Shown in pieces: positions 1 through 4,416 of a DNA stretch of 6,993 bases; the first letter of the stretch is position 1, and each line of letters starts with the position of its first letter. This stretch comes from an uncultured cyanobacterium (GTDB lineage Bacteria; Cyanobacteriota; Cyanobacteriia; Phormidesmidales; Phormidesmidaceae): contig CALHGI010000668.1 in the NCBI GenBank assembly GCA_938029995.1, positions 1-6,993 on the forward strand. The letters run 5' to 3'. A program made the translations under genes and the position numbers. A model generated the notes under the pieces. The model worked only from the letters and a program-made list of their open reading frames with translations, was not told the DNA's origin and did not search any database.

Positions 1-32
1 TTACCAGATCATTACAACCTTTTCCCAATGCA

Positions 33-45
33 CCCACGACGTGGG
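33..45. repeat. 13-bp perfect palindrome upstream of purD
   Basis: CCCACG (33-38) and CGTGGG (40-45) are perfect inverted arms around a single central A, 35 bp before the purD start codon. The position would suit an operator or a small hairpin in the purD leader. No protein is known to me for this site, and a palindrome this short can arise by chance. Confidence 0.3.
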
Positions 46-68
46 AGAATGAAGCCCCTTATTTTGTC

Positions 69-73
69 AGGAA
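69..73 (+). promoter_or_regulatory. Ribosome binding site of purD (supports GTG start)
   Basis: AGGAA lies 7 nt before the GTG at 81. This spacing supports GTG as the start codon, and the encoded N-terminus (MKAIVIGSGGREHA) is exactly where PurD proteins begin. Confidence 0.6.
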
Positions 74-80
74 AAACGCT

Positions 81-1361
81 GTGAAGGCCATCGTTATTGG
101 TAGTGGCGGGCGAGAGCACGCTATGGCATGGACATTGTTACAGTCACCCAACGTGACTGCGGTGGTCTGCATCCCAGGGAATGGCGGCACAGCTAAACTA
201 CAGGGCTGTAGTAATGTGGCCATGTCCGTGGATGATGTGGAGGGGATTGCTCGGTTTGCCCTGGTGCAGAATATTGGTCTGATTGCGGTCGGTCCAGAAC
301 AGCCTTTGGCGGACGGTGTAGCCGATCAATTAAGGGCCGAAGGCCTGACCGTATTTGGTCCCAACCAAGAGGGAGCCCAGCTGGAGTCGAGCAAGGCGTG
401 GGCCAAGGCTTTAATGGAGGAAGCTAACATCCCCACGGCCGCCAGTAGCGTATTTAGTGATAGTGCCGCTGCCATTGCCTATGTGGAGGCCCAGGGAGCC
501 CCCATTGTGATTAAGGCGGATGGCTTAGCGGCGGGGAAAGGGGTCACCGTTGCCATGACCTTGGAGGAGGCAAAAGATGCGATCGCAGCTATCTTTGACG
601 GCCAGTTTGGGGCAGCGGGCAAACAAATCGTTATCGAAGAATTTCTCACCGGCCAGGAAGCATCGGTCATGGCTGTAACCGATGGCGTGACCATTCGTCC
701 CCTGATGCCCGCCCAGGATCATAAACAGGTGGGGGAAGGGGATGTCGGCCCCAACACGGGCGGCATGGGGGCCTATGCCCCAACACCGGTGGTGCCTCCG
801 GCCCTCTTGGACCGCATTCAAGCCGAAGTGCTAGAACCGGCGATGCAGGTGTTGAAAAATCGCGGCATTGACTATCGTGGGGTGGTTTATGCCGGGCTGA
901 TGATCTCCCCAGAGGGGGACCCCAAGGTGATTGAGTTTAACTGTCGGTTCGGAGACCCTGAAACCCAGGTGGTGCTGCCACTGCTAGAAACTCCCCTAGA
1001 TAAAATTTTGCTAGCCTGCTGTGAACAACGCCTGGATACGTTGCCCCCCTTTGAGTGGAAACCGGGCTATGCCGCCTGTGTGGTGATGGCGGCGGAGGGT
1101 TACCCTGGCAAATATCCCAAGGGAATCGTCATCAATGGCTACGATGGAGCTACCGAAACTGGGGCCATGGTATTCCATGCTGGTACCCAGCTAGACCGGG
1201 GGGTGGTGAAAAGCACCGGCGGTCGTATTTTGGGCATAACAGGTTTAGGGGAAAGCTTTGGGGATGCGATCTCAAACGCCTACCGCGCCGTCCAAACCAT
1301 TCAGTTTGAACATGCTTACTATCGTAAGGACATTGGCCATCGCGTTAAGGATCAATTCTAA
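81..1361 (+). CDS. purD: Phosphoribosylamine-glycine ligase (GAR synthetase)
   Basis: This enzyme joins glycine to 5-phosphoribosylamine using ATP, giving glycinamide ribonucleotide, the second step of de novo purine synthesis in the cytosol. The 426-residue length is normal for bacterial PurD. Visible family motifs, in order, are the N-terminal GSGGREHA loop (residues 7-14), GPEQPLADG (71-79), the ATP-grasp lysine region KADGLAAGKGV (145-155), EEFLTGQEAS (186-195), DHKQVGEGDVGPNTGGMGAY (213-232), and the metal and phosphate-binding EFNCRFGDPETQ (285-296). A C-terminal domain follows (about 330-426). The start is GTG, with AGGAA 7 nt upstream and no reason to prefer another codon. A HIP1 octamer lies inside the gene. 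The next gene, a sensor kinase, follows on the same strand after 148 bp, so co-transcription is possible. I see no damage or missing key residues. Confidence 0.98.
   Translation: MKAIVIGSGGREHAMAWTLLQSPNVTAVVCIPGNGGTAKLQGCSNVAMSVDDVEGIARFALVQNIGLIAVGPEQPLADGVADQLRAEGLTVFGPNQEGAQLESSKAWAKALMEEANIPTAASSVFSDSAAAIAYVEAQGAPIVIKADGLAAGKGVTVAMTLEEAKDAIAAIFDGQFGAAGKQIVIEEFLTGQEASVMAVTDGVTIRPLMPAQDHKQVGEGDVGPNTGGMGAYAPTPVVPPALLDRIQAEVLEPAMQVLKNRGIDYRGVVYAGLMISPEGDPKVIEFNCRFGDPETQVVLPLLETPLDKILLACCEQRLDTLPPFEWKPGYAACVVMAAEGYPGKYPKGIVINGYDGATETGAMVFHAGTQLDRGVVKSTGGRILGITGLGESFGDAISNAYRAVQTIQFEHAYYRKDIGHRVKDQF
579..586. repeat. HIP1 octamer (GCGATCGC)
   Basis: A complete GCGATCGC palindrome lies within purD. 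HIP1 is strongly over-represented in many cyanobacterial genomes, so it supports the taxonomic placement. It is the only full copy I found; several partial CGATCGCC forms occur elsewhere, for example near 2850 and 6190. Confidence 0.8.
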
Positions 1362-1364
1362 AGT

Positions 1365-1387
1365 TTGAGCTTGCCCTGGAAGCTTAA
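1365..1387. terminator. Hairpin just after purD, weak terminator candidate
   Basis: TTGAGCTT (1365-1372) pairs with AAGCTTAA (1380-1387) through 8 bp including one G-U pair, with a 7-nt loop. It starts 4 nt after the purD stop codon. No run of T follows it, so it is not a classic intrinsic terminator. It may instead protect the purD 3' end or partly attenuate readthrough into the kinase gene. Confidence 0.3.
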
Positions 1388-1403
1388 CGGCCCATAGACA
1401 TGA

Positions 1404-1462
1404 CCAATGCCCAGTCAGCCCAATTGCCCCCACAACTCCCCATGCCCACAATCCATTGCCCA
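1404..1462. repeat. Degenerate TGCCCA-type short repeats in the purD-nblS spacer
   Basis: TGCCCA or TTGCCC(A) recurs at 1408-1413, 1424-1429, 1443-1448 and 1456-1462, embedded in a C-rich stretch with CCAAT and CCCAT variants. This resembles decayed heptamer-type short tandem repeats (STRR) found between genes in cyanobacteria. The copies are not in strict phase, so this is a relic or a composition effect rather than a clean array. A 67-residue reverse-strand open frame across it has no support as a gene. Confidence 0.45.
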
Positions 1463-1509
1463 TTTTGGGATTCATGTCACAATAACCTTGACTGGTCTAC
1501 ATAGGTTGA

Positions 1510-3516
1510 ATGATTGAACTGTTCCAAAAAATTCGCACCCTAATCGGCGACTGGTGGAAAGACTTTACCCTCCAGACTCGATTAATGGCGGCGGCAACGC
1601 TGGTTGTATCTCTGATTATGAGCAGCCTGACGTTTTGGGCAGTCAACACAATTCAGCTGGACGCCCGTCTCAACGACACCCGATTTGGTCGCGACTTAGG
1701 CTTACTACTCGCCTCCAACACAGCCCCCCTGGTGGAATCCCAACAGCTAGACGAGCTGGCCCTATTTTCCCACCGCTTCATGGAAAGCACGTCGAGCATT
1801 CGCTACATGCTCTACGCCAATCAAGAGGGCTATATTTTCTTTGGCATTCCCTACTCAGAGTCAGCGGTCCAAAACTCTCTCACCCTCAGCCGCCGCATGC
1901 AGCTGCCGGAAAACTATGTGAAGAGTGTCGACCTACCCATGGTGCGCCAACACGTGACACCAGCGGGCGAAGTCACCGACGTCTTTGTCCCCCTCAACTC
2001 CAAGGGCAATTACCTCGGTGTTCTCGCCCTAGGCATTAACCCCAACCCGACGGTAGTCGCCTCCTCTCACCTCACCCGCGATGTCACCATTGCCGTATTT
2101 GTCTGCATTTGGGTGATGGTCATTTTAGGAGCTGTCTTTAACGCCCTCACCATTACCCAACCCATTAAAGAGCTACTAACCGGGGTCAAAAATATTGCCG
2201 CTGGCAACTTTAAACAACGAATTGACGTCTCCCGAGGGGGCGACGAGCTAGGGGAGCTGATCCAAAGCTTTAACTACATGGCAGAGCGCCTAGAGCGCTA
2301 TGAAGAACAAAATATTGAAGAATTAACAGCGGAGAAAGCCAAATTAGAACGCCTCGTTTCCACCATTGCCGATGGCGCGATCCTAATTGATGCCAACCTA
2401 GAAGTCGTACTAGCGAACAACGCCGCCAGTCGTATCTTTGGGTGGGATTCCACCTTGCCCCCCGATGGCAACGTCCTCCAACATTTGCCCACGGAAGTCA
2501 GGGTGCAAATGACCCGCCCCCTTTACCAGGCCGCCAAAGGCGATTCATCCGATAGCCAAGAATTTCGCATTGCCCTGATCGAGCCCACGAGCCGCACCAT
2601 CCGCGTTTTGCTCAACTCAGTGCTAGACCAATCGGGGGAAACCGTCAAAGGCATTGCCCTCACCGTGCAGGACATCACCCGAGAAGTGGCCCTAAATGCC
2701 GCCAAAAGTCAGTTTATTAGCAATATTTCCCACGAGTTACGCACCCCCCTCTTCAACATCAAATCCTTTATTGAAACCCTCTACGAATACGGTGACGATT
2801 TATCGGAGCGGGAACGGAAGGAGTTTTTAGAAACCGCCAATAATGAAACCGATCGCCTCACCCGCCTGGTCAACGATGTCTTGGATCTATCCCGGCTGGA
2901 GTCCAACCGACGCTATCAGTTCTCCGCCTTAGATATCCATCAGCCCATTGAGCAGATCCTACGCACCTATCAACTCAATGCCAAGGACAAGGGGATTGAG
3001 TTGATACAAGACATTGAAGATAGCCTGCCGCCAGTGCTGGGCAACTACGATCTGCTGCTCCAGGTATTTGGCAATTTAGTCGGCAACGGCCTCAAATTTT
3101 CCACCACCGGCGGCTGTGTTGCCATTCGCGCCTATCGTGCGCCATCCACGGTGGACCACCCAGACTTTGTGGGCAATATCCGCATTGAAATTGCAGATAC
3201 AGGCATTGGCATTGCCCCCGAAGATCAAGACGCTATCTTTGATCGTTTCTATCGGGTCGAAAACCGGGTCCATACCCTAGAGGGGACTGGTCTAGGACTA
3301 TCCATCGTCAAAAACATCATTGATAAGCACCACAGCAAGATGTGCTTGGTGAGCGAAGTGGGCATTGGCACCACCTTCTGGTTTGACCTAGCCATCTATG
3401 AAGCTCAGATTGCCACATCTGTATCAGCAACCGCCCTGGAACCAGATGAAGCGGATAGCGATGCTGATCAAATCCCACCGTTAGCAGCCCAGACTACACC
3501 AAAGGAGTCAATTTAG
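1510..3516 (+). CDS. nblS: NblS/Hik33-type membrane sensor histidine kinase
   Basis: The protein is a 668-residue inner- or thylakoid-membrane sensor kinase. Domain order is a short cytosolic N-terminus, a membrane segment (about 25-48), an extracytoplasmic sensor region (about 49-190), a second membrane segment (about 191-213), HAMP (about 214-266), PAS (about 285-392), HisKA and HATPase_c. The H-box is SHELRTPL with phospho-acceptor His408. The N-box is NLVGNGLKF (522-530), G1 is DTGIGI (563-568) and G2 is GTGLGLSI (592-599). The start of the second half of the N-terminus (FTLQTRLMAAATLVVSL) matches the NblS/Hik33 (DspA, Ycf26) family as I recall it. The usual Hik33 length is close to this. 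In studied species it acts on RpaB and controls responses to high light, nutrient stress and cold. An in-frame TGA directly precedes the ATG, so no earlier start exists; the Shine-Dalgarno sequence is weak. An acidic 38-residue tail ends the protein, and its last codons overlap the opposing HTH gene. Confidence 0.95.
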   Translation: MIELFQKIRTLIGDWWKDFTLQTRLMAAATLVVSLIMSSLTFWAVNTIQLDARLNDTRFGRDLGLLLASNTAPLVESQQLDELALFSHRFMESTSSIRYMLYANQEGYIFFGIPYSESAVQNSLTLSRRMQLPENYVKSVDLPMVRQHVTPAGEVTDVFVPLNSKGNYLGVLALGINPNPTVVASSHLTRDVTIAVFVCIWVMVILGAVFNALTITQPIKELLTGVKNIAAGNFKQRIDVSRGGDELGELIQSFNYMAERLERYEEQNIEELTAEKAKLERLVSTIADGAILIDANLEVVLANNAASRIFGWDSTLPPDGNVLQHLPTEVRVQMTRPLYQAAKGDSSDSQEFRIALIEPTSRTIRVLLNSVLDQSGETVKGIALTVQDITREVALNAAKSQFISNISHELRTPLFNIKSFIETLYEYGDDLSERERKEFLETANNETDRLTRLVNDVLDLSRLESNRRYQFSALDIHQPIEQILRTYQLNAKDKGIELIQDIEDSLPPVLGNYDLLLQVFGNLVGNGLKFSTTGGCVAIRAYRAPSTVDHPDFVGNIRIEIADTGIGIAPEDQDAIFDRFYRVENRVHTLEGTGLGLSIVKNIIDKHHSKMCLVSEVGIGTTFWFDLAIYEAQIATSVSATALEPDEADSDADQIPPLAAQTTPKESI

Positions 3517-3892
3517 ACCATAAATTACCCCAGGACGTCCCACCAGCCACCAACTCACGGGTGGAAAAGTCAGACTTATTGAGCCATTTCGGATTAAAGG
3601 CCGCCGGTTCCACACAAACCATTTCGGCGATGGCCGTACCGTCTAAGCCTAGGGCCTGGGCATATTGCTTGAGAAAACCCTTAACGTAAATCGCCTCAGG
3701 CAACCGGGACCAGTGACCAGACTCAATCGCCCGCAATTGATTGGGTTGAATATGGGTTCGTTGGGATACCTGTTTCAACGATAATCCCCGGCGGGTGCGG
3801 ATAGTTTTCAAATGCTGCCCCACGGTCACTAACTGCTCACAACAATCAACTCCAACCGACGACTGCCCTGATGAATTAAGAAAAACGCTCAT
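3494..3892 (-). CDS. Short RodZ-like helix-turn-helix protein without membrane domain
   Basis: This 132-residue protein has a Cro/C1-type (HTH_25) helix-turn-helix fold at about residues 22-90. The pattern VGQHLKTIRTRRGLSLKQVS, then RAIESGHWSRLPEAIYVKGF, then LKQYAQALGLDG is the signature of the RodZ N-terminal domain, which in RodZ binds MreB rather than DNA. Full RodZ proteins continue with a linker, one membrane helix and a C-terminal periplasmic domain. Here only about 42 further residues follow, with no hydrophobic helix, so the protein is soluble. It may be a free-standing family member or a shortened RodZ relative; DNA binding or a cytoskeletal role cannot be told from sequence. The ATG at 3892 has no clear Shine-Dalgarno. 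GTG codons at residues 22 and 24 are alternative starts that would still keep the domain. Its stop lies inside the nblS coding end, a 23-nt convergent overlap. Confidence 0.85.
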   Translation of the reverse strand: MSVFLNSSGQSSVGVDCCEQLVTVGQHLKTIRTRRGLSLKQVSQRTHIQPNQLRAIESGHWSRLPEAIYVKGFLKQYAQALGLDGTAIAEMVCVEPAAFNPKWLNKSDFSTRELVAGGTSWGNLWSKLTPLV

Positions 3893-3974
3893 TACGTAAC
3901 ACTGAAATACAACATCACTATCTGCAATTGATGGAGCCCATTTTTCATGACATATGGGAGCAGACCCATTGTTT

Positions 3975-3992
3975 TTACCGTGAAGTTACCGT
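3975..3992. promoter_or_regulatory. TTACCGT direct-repeat pair, possible regulator site
   Basis: TTACCGT occurs at 3975-3981 and again at 3986-3992, an 11-bp period that would place both on the same face of the helix, as expected for a response-regulator dimer. The (G/T)TTAC core resembles the HLR1 element of RpaB, but HLR1 has an A after the C and a 10-bp period, so the match is partial. It lies about 83 bp upstream of the HTH gene start on the minus strand. Function is inferred only. Confidence 0.25.
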
Positions 3993-4050
3993 CTGGGTAT
4001 GTAGCAAGCCATACCAAGGCAATAAACATTTCCACCTAAGGAGAATTGAC

Positions 4051-4082
4051 AAACCAGCTAAAGATAGGGATTTAGCTGGTTT
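4051..4082. terminator. Perfect 12-bp stem-loop, terminator-like in either direction
   Basis: AAACCAGCTAAA (4051-4062) pairs without mismatch to TTTAGCTGGTTT (4071-4082) around an 8-nt loop. On the plus strand the stem runs into TTTT (4080-4083), and on the minus strand it ends in TTTG, so it could terminate transcripts from both sides. No recognised gene ends nearby on either strand, which leaves open what RNA it would end. It could also serve as a structured leader element of the hydrolase mRNA. Confidence 0.6.
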
Positions 4083-4171
4083 TAGAGGAAATATGCCCTA
4101 GGGGTTCATCCTTACTGACTAAACATAGTCTAGTTAGAAATACGGATATTTATGAATATTACATGACATCC

Positions 4172-4203
4172 TACCTAAACTTGAAACCGGTGGTTTTTAG
4201 GTA
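4172..4203. repeat. Composite hairpin (8-bp stem, 5-nt bulge, 4-bp inner stem)
   Basis: TACCTAAA (4172-4179) pairs perfectly with TTTAGGTA (4196-4203). Inside it, AACC (4185-4188) pairs with GGTT (4192-4195) over a 3-nt loop, leaving CTTGA (4180-4184) as a one-sided bulge. No T-run follows on either strand, so it does not look like an intrinsic terminator. A folded RNA leader element or a protein-binding inverted repeat are both possible. Confidence 0.4.
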
Positions 4204-4364
4204 AAACGATCAGTCTGATGCGGATCCAGGTTTAGTCGTTGTTTTAGCCACTCTCTTCAGCCGCCATCACGGGATCACCATCGCCATGGTCGGGCACTGC
4301 GGGGTATCCATTGGCCCATCAATTCAGCAAGAGGCAATATTAAACTCCCTATCATTCTGCCCAT

Positions 4365-4385
4365 ATGGCCGAATAGTTAGGCCAT
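4365..4385. repeat. ATGGCC/GGCCAT inverted repeat before the hydrolase gene
   Basis: ATGGCC (4365-4370) and GGCCAT (4380-4385) are perfect 6-bp arms with a 9-nt loop, ending 9 nt before the purine-rich ribosome binding site. It overlaps a CCATATGG palindrome at 4361-4368. It could be an operator or an mRNA hairpin that affects translation of the downstream gene. Neither role is shown. Confidence 0.35.
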
Positions 4386-4394
4386 GATAAAGCC

Positions 4395-4404
4395 AGGAGA
4401 GGAG
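4395..4404 (+). promoter_or_regulatory. Ribosome binding site that decides the TTG start of the hydrolase
   Basis: AGGAG (4395-4399) and an overlapping GAGGAG (4399-4404) precede the TTG at 4417 by 12 nt, somewhat long but usable. The first in-frame ATG, at 4435, is 30 nt away and too far. An in-frame TGA at 4405-4407 rules out earlier starts. A GTG at 4404 is in another frame. Confidence 0.55.
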
Positions 4405-4416
4405 TGAACAAGTCCC

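Larger units (their letters stand above)
3893..4416. other. 524-bp structured intergenic region between divergent genes
   Basis: No convincing gene is seen here. From left to right it contains a pair of TTACCGT direct repeats (3975-3981, 3986-3992), two small hairpins (CAGAC/GTCTG at 3961-3965/3991-3995 and GGTATG/CATACC at 3996-4001/4010-4015), a perfect 12-bp terminator-like hairpin (4051-4082), a GACTA/TAGTC hairpin (4117-4130), a composite hairpin (4172-4203), a C/G-rich stretch with a short coding-like minus frame (4244-4318), and a hairpin plus purine-rich ribosome binding site before the hydrolase gene. The part up to about 4250 is more A+T-rich than the flanking genes. I cannot place a convincing -35/-10 promoter for either gene; TATCAT at 4350-4355 is the best -10-like word for the hydrolase but lacks a good -35. 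Confidence 0.6.

Noticed and set aside
1404..1462. CRISPR-like array in the C-rich repeated spacer
   Set aside because: The repeated unit is only 6-7 bp, irregularly spaced and without unique spacers of constant length.
1272..1475. 67-residue open frame on the minus strand across the purD end and spacer
   Set aside because: It runs through the purD coding end and the degenerate TGCCCA repeat region, and its composition (W/G/L-rich) follows the repeat. It has no recognisable domain or ribosome binding site.
1488..1493. TTGACT as a -35 box for nblS
   Set aside because: It lies about 17 nt before the start codon, leaving no room for a -10 box and transcription start upstream of the gene.
1554..2039. 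161-residue plus-strand open frame inside nblS
   Set aside because: It is a different reading frame of the well-supported kinase gene, rich in P, R, H and S as expected of an out-of-frame translation, with no domain pattern.
4038..4073. AAGGAG followed by TTG at 4046 and a 9-codon mini-frame ending at TAG 4071-4073, as a leader peptide
   Set aside because: The spacing from AAGGAG to TTG is only 2 nt, too short for initiation, and the peptide has no run of regulatory codons.
4149..4165. TTTATGAA and ATTACATG as an HLR1 (RpaB) site
   Set aside because: Each half matches only 6 of 8 consensus positions and the spacer is 1 nt instead of 2.
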